Of a stretch of DNA of 7,386 bases, positions 1-6,353 are shown piece by piece (position 1 is the stretch's first letter; every line of letters begins with the position of its first letter). The stretch is from Treponema sp. (GTDB taxonomy: Bacteria > Spirochaetota > Spirochaetia > Treponematales > Breznakiellaceae). The notes beneath the pieces are model-generated. The model was given only the letters and a program-made list of their open reading frames with translations. It was not told the origin of the DNA and made no database searches. The stretch lies in assembly GCA_031257715.1 (NCBI GenBank), contig JAIROE010000319.1, positions 1 to 7,386 on the forward strand, read 5' to 3'. The translations under genes were made by a program, and so were the position numbers.

Positions 1-383
1 GGAACCATATGGAGGCGATTCTCAATAACGAGCTGTGGCATAATCTCATTAAGACGGCGTTTGCCGAAGGATATGAGTACTGTGGGCAGCCGGTTATTAT
101 CAGCGAATTCGGCGGTATAGCTTTTAATTCGGACGAGTCCGGCTGGGGTTACGGCAACAAGGTAAATTTCAAGGATGAATACATCACGCGTTTTGACGCC
201 ATCACCACCGCCATCAAACGGATTCCCTCTGTCTGCGGGTACTGTTATACCCAGGTCAGTGATGTGCAGCAGGAAATAAACGGCATTATGGATATGGACC
301 GGCGTTTCAAGGTCGAACCACCGGTATTAAAAGAGATTAACCAACGGAAGGAAAGCAACTTCTACCGGATAAAAAGAAGTTAG
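1..383 (+). CDS. Glycoside hydrolase family 2 protein (beta-galactosidase/beta-glucuronidase type), C-terminal part
   Basis: This is the 3' end of a glycoside hydrolase gene. The frame is already open at the left edge (codons from base 3), so the ATG at 9 is probably internal. The visible 127 residues are the last part of a (beta/alpha)8 barrel. Counting the ATG at 9 as residue 1, PVIISEFGG (28-36) is the strand-7 motif in which GH2 enzymes carry the nucleophile glutamate, here E33 (codon 105-107). GYCYTQVSDVQQEINGIMD (77-95) is the conserved strand-8 motif of GH2 family enzymes that remove sugars from oligosaccharides or glycoconjugates. The chain ends soon after the barrel, so no extra C-terminal binding domain is present. 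The acid/base residue and N-terminal domains lie outside the window, so substrate cannot be assigned. The next gene starts two bases after the stop, implying co-transcription with the regulator. Family is fairly certain; specificity is unknown. Confidence 0.87.
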   Translation, partial: NHMEAILNNELWHNLIKTAFAEGYEYCGQPVIISEFGGIAFNSDESGWGYGNKVNFKDEYITRFDAITTAIKRIPSVCGYCYTQVSDVQQEINGIMDMDRRFKVEPPVLKEINQRKESNFYRIKRS

Positions 384-385
384 AT

Positions 386-1324
386 ATGAAGGAACGTATC
401 AACCTGGATCTCAACCATATCGAAAAAAGCGCCCGGGTTTTTAAGGCGCTTTCGCTGCCCATAAGGCTCAGGATGCTCCAGGAAATGGTACAAGGCGAAC
501 AATCAATGAATATAAGTGAACTCGCCGAAAGACTGGAACTCCCCCTCTCCTCTGCGGCTCTTCATGTCAGGGTCCTGGAGAAAGCGGGAATACTCATTCT
601 GCAGGAAAAACCGGGACAGCGAGGAGCCCAGAAAATTTGCACCATCATTACCGACGATGTCTATTTTAATTTGGCGCAACAGCAAAAACACAAAAATCCG
701 GTAAGAAACATCGGCTTAAGCATGCCCGTCGGGAATTATACCAATTTTTCAGTAACTAAATCCTGCGGGCTTGCCAGCAGACATTCGTTTATAGGTAACC
801 TTGATTCGCCGGATTCCTTTTACGATTCCAATCATTACCAAGCCCAGATCTTATGGTTCACTACCGGTTTCATTGAATACCATTTTTCAAACTATGCCCT
901 GAAAAATGAAAAGCTCCTTGAGCTGTCCTTCTCCCTTGAAGCCTGTTCCGAAGCGCCGGGTTATAATAACGACTGGCCAAGCGACATCACCATCTGGATC
1001 AACAATGAAGAAGTTTTCAGGTTTCACAGCACCGGAGATTTCGGCGGCAAACGGGGGCTGAACAATCCGGATTGGTGGGCCAACACCATGAGCCAGTATG
1101 GGGAACTTCATTTACTGGAAATAAACGCCACCGGCTGTTACAGTGATGGCAGAAAGACATCGGATCATACCCTTGCTTCGCTGGACGTTACCAAGGGCAG
1201 CCACATATCCTTCAAAATAGGGGTAAAGGAAGACGCCAAATACGTGGGAGGGGTTTGCCTTTTTGGCGAACATTTCGGCAATTACAGCAGTAATATCGAA
1301 ATGGGCGCTAAACTGGTCATGTAA
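386..1324 (+). CDS. ArsR-type winged-helix regulator fused to a beta-rich putative ligand-binding domain
   Basis: This 312-residue protein is probably a DNA-binding regulator of the adjoining sugar operon. Residues 12-95 match an ArsR/HTH_20 winged helix: KALSLPIRLRMLQEM (20-34) opens the domain, ISELAERLELPLSSAALHVR (43-62) is the helix-turn-helix, LEKAGILI (64-71) follows, and the basic wing is around 73-84. The ELCVCDL metal-binding motif of classical ArsR/SmtB sensors is absent, so metal sensing is unlikely. Residues about 120-310 form a second domain rich in predicted beta strands, aromatics and glycines, with stretches such as DWPSDITIWINNEEVF (196-211), GDFGGKRGLNNPDWW (217-231) and GVKEDAKYVGGVCLFGEHFG (279-298). 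I recall similar two-domain proteins near glycosidase genes in Firmicutes; the jelly-roll and sugar-binding reading is inference. The ATG at 386 is two bases after the GH2 stop, with a weak AGAAG at 375-379 as ribosome site. Classical ArsR proteins are about 100 residues, so the fusion is the unusual part. Confidence 0.87.
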   Translation: MKERINLDLNHIEKSARVFKALSLPIRLRMLQEMVQGEQSMNISELAERLELPLSSAALHVRVLEKAGILILQEKPGQRGAQKICTIITDDVYFNLAQQQKHKNPVRNIGLSMPVGNYTNFSVTKSCGLASRHSFIGNLDSPDSFYDSNHYQAQILWFTTGFIEYHFSNYALKNEKLLELSFSLEACSEAPGYNNDWPSDITIWINNEEVFRFHSTGDFGGKRGLNNPDWWANTMSQYGELHLLEINATGCYSDGRKTSDHTLASLDVTKGSHISFKIGVKEDAKYVGGVCLFGEHFGNYSSNIEMGAKLVM

Positions 1325-1402
1325 TCTTTCTGGCAGGATATAACGTCTAACTATTGAGCCGTCCCCCAAACTCGGTTTTGCCTTTTTATTCCTGACCGGG
1401 TA
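1325..1402. other. Convergent intergenic gap without a clear terminator
   Basis: These 78 bases separate two genes that point at each other. I looked for a hairpin followed by a T run on both strands. The best candidate is a short stem, CAAAC with GTTTTG (one bulged base), before CCTTTTT around 1367-1387, which is too weak to call. Transcripts from either side may end here by another mechanism or overlap. Confidence 0.5.
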
Positions 1403-4400
1403 CTAGCCCCTGGAACCGGAGTTCAGGTCGAGGATGAGTTCCACTTCGCCCCGGGAAAGTTTTACGGCTTTGGTGATCTCGTCTACTTTCCAGCCCTGAC
1501 GCGCGAGTTTGATTACGTTCTCGCGGGTCGAAATGGTGGGCGCTCCTTTGTTCCTGCCGGGAGCGCCTCCCTCCTCCTTGAGGACATGGCCCACCAGTTT
1601 TACCTGATCCTGTATTTCCTTGTTCAGATCCTCCAGCCGGGTTTCGGCGCGGGCAATCCATTCGCGGGCCTTCTGCATTTCTTTGATCCGGCTTTCGATA
1701 CCGGCAAGATCCTTGTCAAGCAGGGTAAGTTTGTCCGCGGCCGCCCGGGCCTTTTCGTTATCCGCGGTCAGCTTTTCAATGGAAAGCCGCAGGGCTTCCT
1801 GTTCGGCGTACCGGGCTTTAAGATCCTCGACAAGGTGTTTCAACTCGGTCTCTGTCTGCTTTAAGGTATTGAAGTTGCGGTCCACACTCTGGTTGATGGC
1901 CTCCAGGGTCTGATTCTTTTTCTCGATATGCTGGAATTTTTCCTCGGTTTCGGCCAGGGCATCGTTGAATTTGCGTATCTGCACCTGAATAGCCTGGAGG
2001 GTATCGTCGGAAGCGGTAACCTCGGTAAGTTTGGTTTCTACCGCCTGCGAAGTCCGAAGCAGCCGGTTGAAGTCCGCTTCCATCAGCTCTATGCGCCGCT
2101 GTTCCGAGAGGAAACGGGTCATTTTGGCGTTCACTTCGTCTTCCAGGCGTTTTATCTTGACAAACTGGGCTTCCAGTTCCGCGGCTTCAGCCCGCCTCTG
2201 ATCCAGTCCGTCGATGTCGCCCCGGAGGTCCTCGATGCGCTGTTCCAGATTCTGTTTGAGGGTGTCGGCCTGGTCGAAGAGTTTTGTTTGGGTGACAAAG
2301 TCCTGGATGCGCCGGTCCGCGTTGATAATCGCGGCGTTAAGCTGCCTGATATCGGCGTCCACGCGGGAAAACATCTCCACCTTATAAGAATCCGTTTCAT
2401 CACGGATATCCTCGATGGCGGTACGGACCGCCGCGAGCCGCTCCTCGTTTTCCGCGACAAGTTCCCTGGCCCGGCGGCGCATCTCTTCCATGGCGCCGTC
2501 TGTATCCTTGATCCGGGAAGCCAGCTTTTCCTTCCAGCTTTCGATTTCTTTCCGGGAGGCCTCCTGCTGGGCGCTTAATTCAGCGCCGCGTTCGTCTACC
2601 TGGCCGGCGATCTGTTTGAGGGAGGATGCCAGGTCCCGCTGGGCCTGTTTGAGGTTTTCGGCCAGGGAAAGAGAGAAGCGGCCGAGTTCTGCCTTGACCT
2701 GGGAATCGGCCGCCGAGCGGGCCTCGGACAGATCGCCTTCAAGCTGTTCTTTAAAGGAGCCCAGGGTTTCGCCGCTTTGCGTCATTTCGTTCCGTATGCT
2801 TTCCTCGAAGGCGGCGGTTTCGGCTTTGAGATGTTCCAGGCCGGCGAGAAGCCTGTCGCGCTGATCCTGAAGCCGTTCCCGCAGTTCTTCGGAAAAATTA
2901 AGTTCAAGCTGCCGCCGTTGGGCGCTGAAATCCTCTCTTAAAGACGAAAGGTTCGAGTCAAATTTTAACTTCCACTCCTCAAGCTGTTCCTCGATAGCTT
3001 CGCCCCTTTTGGTAAGACCGGCGGCAAAGTCAGTTTCAAAAATATCAAGCTGTTTTGATACGTTGTCGCAGGATTTGGTTTTGAGGTCTTCCAGTTCCTT
3101 TTCTACCTGATCCAGTTCCTTCCGCAGGGATTGGACCGACCTGCCGAAAGCTTCGGCGGCGGCTTCCCGTTCCTTGTTCGAAGTTTCTTCGAACAGGACG
3201 AAATCCTGCCTCACCCGGTTTTCGGTTTCCCGCATGTAGCGGCGGAGTTCCCCGTCGAGCCGGGTGGAGTCCTCGGCCAGACTGTCCAGAAATTCGTACT
3301 GACGGGACTGGGCGGCGCGGTATTCTTCGAGCCTGGCATCGGTTTCTTCCAGCGCTTTGCGGCCGGCCTCCGCCGCAGTATTCGTAAGTTTTTTTTGCAG
3401 GGATGCGATTGTCTCATCGGTCTCTTTTTCAAAAGTCCTGAGTTTTTCGTCCAAATCCGTGAGCAGCTTATCCACCCGCATGGTTTCCTCTCCGGCGGCG
3501 GTTTTAGCCTCTTCCGCGGCGGTTTTCAGGGTTTGTTTGAAAAGGGTCTCTACCCTGGCGCCGGTCTCGGTAACGAGTCTGCTGGTTTCCCCGGCGGAAT
3601 CGTTCCAGCCGGAGATAAGTTTCCCGGCTTTTTCTTCCATCGCTTCCAGCGAAAGACGCCACTTTTCAAGGTTTTCCCCGGCGGTTTTCCGCCACGCTTC
3701 AAGCTCGCCGGAAGCGGCGGCCTGGGCCCGGTTCCCGGCCTGCTTCAGGGCATCGGCAAGGTAAGTTTCGATACGGGAGGCATCGTTTTCCGCCTGTTCG
3801 CGGAGCAACCGGAACCGATCTTCCAGCGCGGCCACGCTTTCCGCCATAGCGGCTTCCCGCCGGGCCGCTTCCCCGGCAAGTTCCTCCTCGCGGCGAAGGA
3901 GTTTTTCGGCCAGGGCCGCGTCCCGCGCGCCGGCATCGGCGATAATCGCGCCGGAACGGGCGGCGGCTTCTTCGCTGAGGGTTTCGGCGGTTTTACGGGC
4001 CGCCTCTTTCCAGCCGGCGAGAAGGGCGCGGGTCCGTTCCTCCTCCTGGGCGATTGTTTCCCGCCACTTGACCAGGGCTGTTTCGGCGGCGGCTTTCCAT
4101 TCTTCGGTATTCGATTCGGCTGAGGCCCGCCATTTTTCGAGTTCTTCCCCGATGAACGCCCTGGCTCTGGTCTCGGTCTCTTCCATGGCATCGCCGAGCC
4201 GCTGTTCAATGTCCGTGGAAACGGCGCTTATTTTTTCCTGAACGGATATCAGCCGGTTTTCCAACTCGTCCAGGCTGCGGGTAAAGTTTTCTTCCTGCCG
4301 GGCAAACAGGCCGGCGGCGGCTTTTTCCCACTCGCCGGCTTTTTCGGCGATGTCCTTTTCCTGCAAGGCAAGCTGCCTGGAGATAGCCTCTTTCCAATAG

Positions 4401-6340
4401 GCGGCCTGTTCGGTGACGGCCCCTTCCTGCCCGGCCAGTTGATTTGCGAGGGCTTCATCCTGCCGGGCAAGCTGTTCATTAAAGACCTGGGTTTGGCGCT
4501 CAAGTTGTCCGGCAACGGTCTGTTCCTGCCGGGCAATCTGTTCCGTAATATTTTCGTCGATCCGCCGTTCTTTTTCAGCGGCATTTTCCTCCCAGTCAGA
4601 AAAAAGCCGTTCGGTACGGGATGAGATCGCATTAATCGCGGCGTCCCACTCTGCGAAAAGCCGCCGGGAATCGTCCGCTTTAGCGGCGGCGGTCTCTCCC
4701 CATTCCTCGATGAGGCGCCGCAGGGTATCGGCCTTTTCTGTGGCGGAAGCTTCCCATTCCGCGATAAGTTGTTCGGCGTTAGACGCCGTTATCCTGGCCG
4801 TTTCGTCTAAATTCTCAAGTAATCGCCGTGAATCGGCGGCTTTTTCGGCGGCGGCGGCTTCCCATTCGGCAAGCAGGCGGCCGGTACGCTCTTCTTCTTC
4901 AGCGGCGGCGGCTTCCCACTTCGCAAGTTCGCCGCCTGCCCGGGCCTCCGCGCGGGATTCGGCTTCGGCCAGGGCGTTTCCAAGTTTCTGTTCAATTTCT
5001 CCGGCCGTATGCAGAATTTGGTCCTGTATCCTGTCGATGCGGCTTTCCATGGCGCCGACAGTTTCGGCAAAGGCACGATCCTGTTCGGCGATCTTCACCG
5101 CGATGGCGGCATCCCGTTCGGCGGTCTGGGCGGCGATAGCCTGGTCATGCCCGGTGATTTCCCGGGTGATTCGCGCGCCGGTTTCCGCGGCGGCCTCCTC
5201 CAGGGCGGCAAGCTGCTCCCTCGCCTTGATGCCGCCTTCTGCTACGGCCTTTTCCAGAAGGGCGATCCGCTCGCGGTTCCTGTTTTCCGTTTCGGTAAAG
5301 GCCGCTTCCAGGGCCGCAAGCTGTTCCCCGTTTCGGGATATCGCCTCCCCGGAGGCTTCTTTCCAGGCTTCCCTTTGCTCACGGGAAAGGGCCTGAAGCT
5401 CATCAATATCCTTTTTGATATCGTCCTTTAAATTCCGGCGCTGAACGGCAAATTCCTCGTGTTCTTTTTTCCAGGAATCCCTGAGATCGCGGATAGACCC
5501 CTGAATTTCGGCCACTCTGGCCTTTGAATGCTCCTGGTAAGCCTTGAGTTTTTCCTCAAGCGCGTCCCGAAACTGTTTAAGGCGTCCCGCGGCCTGTTCC
5601 CTCAATTTTACCAGGGCTTCATCTTCAAGCTTGTCCGCCCGCTCTCCTGCCCGGAGGATAGCCTTTTCCAAAGCCTCGCCGATAAGCGCCATATCCCGTT
5701 CCAGGTTTTCTTCCCGCTGTTTCTCAACCTGGATTACCGCATTCCGGTGGTCCTCGACCCGGCGCTCTATAGTTTCGGCGGCGGCCTGGAGATCCGAAAC
5801 CGTGGCTTTTACCGAGGCCAGCACCGCCTCCGAAACACGTTCCATCGATTCGGCGCTTTCCCTTTCGAAACGGTCCCGCATCTCCTGAAGCTCCGCTTCC
5901 ACATCCCTGAGTCTGCTTTCGGCCTGGGAAATACGTTTTACCGCGCTTTCCACAAAAGAACCTTCGTCCCTAACCCGGTCAAGATTCTCCTGTACCCTGC
6001 CGGTCATGCGTACCAATTCTTCCAGCGAGGTATCGTAAAGCGAGATGCGCTCATCGATCTTCGTGATTGCGTCGGCCTTGGCCTGAAGTTCCTGATCCGT
6101 AAGTACCAGCCGTTCCAGAAGCGCCCTGGCGGCGCTTTGTTTTACTTCCAGATCAACCGCGTAATCCCGGACGGCGGCTTCTCTCTTCTCAACAAATTCG
6201 TCCAGTTCGGCTTTGAGCCGCTTGCCATACTCGCGAATCTTGTCCAGGGTGCTGTTCCGCCGGGTAAGCTGATAGTACAGCACAAAAGTGAGGACCATGA
6301 TGCCGAGCGTTAAGAGATTGCCGACCGAAAAAAAATTCAT
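1403..6340 (-). CDS. Giant membrane-anchored coiled-coil protein (SpiroCoCo type), 1,645 residues
   Basis: This is a very long alpha-helical protein with three parts. Residues 1-29 hold one hydrophobic helix (about 6-25) followed by RR at 27-28, a signal-anchor pattern that would place the rest in the cytoplasm. Residues about 30-1590 are charged, heptad/hendecad-rich coiled coil containing no proline and one cysteine (C1091). After prolines 1594 and 1601, residues about 1605-1639 form a small helix-turn-helix-like motif (IKLARQGWKVDEITKAVKL, then SRGEVELILDL). Residues about 321-925 consist of exact 18- and 11-residue repeats. I chose the ATG at 6340, not the in-frame ATG at 6451. The longer form would overlap the upstream gene by about 100 bases and bury the hydrophobic helix behind a basic, proline-containing stretch. 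The ATG at 6340 also has AGG at 6350-6352 nine bases away and lies 5 bases past the HAD stop. The name follows my memory of the SpiroCoCo family of spirochaetes. Membrane anchor, coil and C-terminal HTH also resemble the much smaller SwrB/DUF2802/DUF6115-like proteins. Role unknown; a structural, polar or motility-linked scaffold is speculation. Confidence 0.95.
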   Translation of the reverse strand: MNFFSVGNLLTLGIMVLTFVLYYQLTRRNSTLDKIREYGKRLKAELDEFVEKREAAVRDYAVDLEVKQSAARALLERLVLTDQELQAKADAITKIDERISLYDTSLEELVRMTGRVQENLDRVRDEGSFVESAVKRISQAESRLRDVEAELQEMRDRFERESAESMERVSEAVLASVKATVSDLQAAAETIERRVEDHRNAVIQVEKQREENLERDMALIGEALEKAILRAGERADKLEDEALVKLREQAAGRLKQFRDALEEKLKAYQEHSKARVAEIQGSIRDLRDSWKKEHEEFAVQRRNLKDDIKKDIDELQALSREQREAWKEASGEAISRNGEQLAALEAAFTETENRNRERIALLEKAVAEGGIKAREQLAALEEAAAETGARITREITGHDQAIAAQTAERDAAIAVKIAEQDRAFAETVGAMESRIDRIQDQILHTAGEIEQKLGNALAEAESRAEARAGGELAKWEAAAAEEEERTGRLLAEWEAAAAEKAADSRRLLENLDETARITASNAEQLIAEWEASATEKADTLRRLIEEWGETAAAKADDSRRLFAEWDAAINAISSRTERLFSDWEENAAEKERRIDENITEQIARQEQTVAGQLERQTQVFNEQLARQDEALANQLAGQEGAVTEQAAYWKEAISRQLALQEKDIAEKAGEWEKAAAGLFARQEENFTRSLDELENRLISVQEKISAVSTDIEQRLGDAMEETETRARAFIGEELEKWRASAESNTEEWKAAAETALVKWRETIAQEEERTRALLAGWKEAARKTAETLSEEAAARSGAIIADAGARDAALAEKLLRREEELAGEAARREAAMAESVAALEDRFRLLREQAENDASRIETYLADALKQAGNRAQAAASGELEAWRKTAGENLEKWRLSLEAMEEKAGKLISGWNDSAGETSRLVTETGARVETLFKQTLKTAAEEAKTAAGEETMRVDKLLTDLDEKLRTFEKETDETIASLQKKLTNTAAEAGRKALEETDARLEEYRAAQSRQYEFLDSLAEDSTRLDGELRRYMRETENRVRQDFVLFEETSNKEREAAAEAFGRSVQSLRKELDQVEKELEDLKTKSCDNVSKQLDIFETDFAAGLTKRGEAIEEQLEEWKLKFDSNLSSLREDFSAQRRQLELNFSEELRERLQDQRDRLLAGLEHLKAETAAFEESIRNEMTQSGETLGSFKEQLEGDLSEARSAADSQVKAELGRFSLSLAENLKQAQRDLASSLKQIAGQVDERGAELSAQQEASRKEIESWKEKLASRIKDTDGAMEEMRRRARELVAENEERLAAVRTAIEDIRDETDSYKVEMFSRVDADIRQLNAAIINADRRIQDFVTQTKLFDQADTLKQNLEQRIEDLRGDIDGLDQRRAEAAELEAQFVKIKRLEDEVNAKMTRFLSEQRRIELMEADFNRLLRTSQAVETKLTEVTASDDTLQAIQVQIRKFNDALAETEEKFQHIEKKNQTLEAINQSVDRNFNTLKQTETELKHLVEDLKARYAEQEALRLSIEKLTADNEKARAAADKLTLLDKDLAGIESRIKEMQKAREWIARAETRLEDLNKEIQDQVKLVGHVLKEEGGAPGRNKGAPTISTRENVIKLARQGWKVDEITKAVKLSRGEVELILDLNSGSRG
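1424..1531 (-). other. C-terminal helix-turn-helix-like motif of the giant coiled-coil protein
   Basis: Residues about 1604-1639 follow the only prolines of the mature chain (1594, 1601). The pattern ENVIKLARQGWKVDEITKAV then KLSRGEVELILDL resembles the resolvase/sigma-like HTH seen at the C-terminus of DUF2802/DUF6115/SwrB-like proteins (LAxxGxxxxEIAxxLxxxxGEVxLIL). It may bind protein rather than DNA. The family match is from memory. Confidence 0.6.
3566..3706 (-). repeat. Tryptophan repeat array D (11, 18, 18), start of a degenerate fourth module
   Basis: Residues 879-925 read ELEAWRKTAGE, NLEKWRLSLEAMEEKAGK and LISGWNDSAGETSRLVTE, with tryptophans at 883, 894 and 912. The third linker leads into this array as the earlier linkers lead into arrays B and C. 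After about residue 925 the clear repeats fade into ordinary heptad-type coiled coil. Confidence 0.65.
3830..3961 (-). repeat. 11-residue (hendecad) array C (4 units)
   Basis: Residues 794-837 divide into ARSGAIIADAG, ARDAALAEKLL, RREEELAGEAA and RREAAMAESVA. They are more alanine- and arginine-rich than array B but keep the 11-residue spacing, and they run into the third copy of the 44-residue linker. Confidence 0.7.
3974..4147 (-). repeat. Tryptophan repeat array C (11, 11, 18, 18)
   Basis: Residues 732-789 consist of EELEKWRASAE, SNTEEWKAAAE, TALVKWRETIAQEEERTR and ALLAGWKEAARKTAETLS. Tryptophans at 737, 748, 759 and 777 are 11, 11 and 18 apart. This array mixes the two unit lengths, showing that 11- and 18-residue units are interchangeable in register (18 = 11 + 7). 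Confidence 0.8.
4271..4567 (-). repeat. 11-residue (hendecad) array B (9 units)
   Basis: Residues 592-690 divide into nine 11-residue units with consensus A-R-Q-E-x-x-(I/V/F)-x-x-Q-L, such as ARQEQTVAGQL, ERQTQVFNEQL, ARQDEALANQL, AGQEGAVTEQA, ALQEKDIAEKA and ARQEENFTRSL. The first unit overlaps the end of the last 18-mer by four residues, so the switch between periods is gradual. Two units have tryptophan at position 3 (W649, W671). Confidence 0.9.
4556..4933 (-). repeat. 18-residue tryptophan repeat array B (7 units)
   Basis: Residues 470-595 divide into seven ungapped 18-residue units, for example GELAKWEAAAAEEEERTG, RLLAEWEAAAAEKAADSR, QLIAEWEASATEKADTLR and RLFAEWDAAINAISSRTE. Position 6 is tryptophan in six of the seven (W475, 493, 529, 547, 565, 583). 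Unit 3, RLLENLDETARITASNAE, has leucine (511) instead. Units 1 and 2 are the most alike and suggest expansion by 54-base duplication followed by divergence. Confidence 0.9.
5066..5164 (-). repeat. 11-residue (hendecad) array A (3 units)
   Basis: Residues 393-425 follow array A directly and divide into three 11-residue units: REITGHDQAIA, AQTAERDAAIA and VKIAEQDRAFA. Eleven residues over three turns is the hendecad coiled-coil period. The array runs straight into the first copy of the 44-residue linker. Confidence 0.75.
5165..5380 (-). repeat. 18-residue repeat array A (4 units) in the coiled-coil gene
   Basis: Residues 321-392 divide into four consecutive 18-residue units with no gaps: EQREAWKEASGEAISRNG, EQLAALEAAFTETENRNR, ERIALLEKAVAEGGIKAR and EQLAALEEAAAETGARIT. 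A large hydrophobic residue (W or L) is always sixth. Eighteen residues make exactly five turns at 3.6 residues per turn, which is nearly an unsupercoiled helix. Confidence 0.8.
6264..6334 (-). other. N-terminal transmembrane signal-anchor of the giant coiled-coil protein
   Basis: Residues 3-25 (FFSVGNLLTLGIMVLTFVLYYQL without its ends) are uncharged and hydrophobic, long enough to cross the membrane once, and are followed by TRRN. There is no signal peptidase site or lipobox, so this should stay as an anchor. The positive-inside rule predicts that the long C-terminal rod is cytoplasmic. Topology is inferred. Confidence 0.8.
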
Positions 6341-6353
6341 TGGTATCAACCTA
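6341..6353 (-). promoter_or_regulatory. Ribosome-binding site overlapping the HAD stop codon (start 6340)
   Basis: Read on the minus strand, TAGGTTGA spans 6353-6346. AGG at 6352-6350 lies nine bases before the ATG at 6340, and the HAD stop TGA is 6348-6346. A ribosome ending the HAD protein would sit on the next gene's start, so translational coupling is likely. This spacing decides the choice of start for the giant protein. Confidence 0.6.

Noticed and set aside
1367..1387. Possible terminator between the convergent genes
   Set aside because: The stem is only about five pairs with a bulge and the T run is short and interrupted by CC, so it is below what I would call a terminator.
3131..4123. 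A 330-codon open frame on the plus strand, antisense to the rod gene (and similar long antisense frames at 1928-2578, 4710-5396 and 5528-6313)
   Set aside because: They lie opposite a clearly real coding frame with regular protein repeats. Their translations are low-complexity mixes rich in F, G, P or S, as expected from reading biased alanine/glutamate codons backwards, and they resemble no family.
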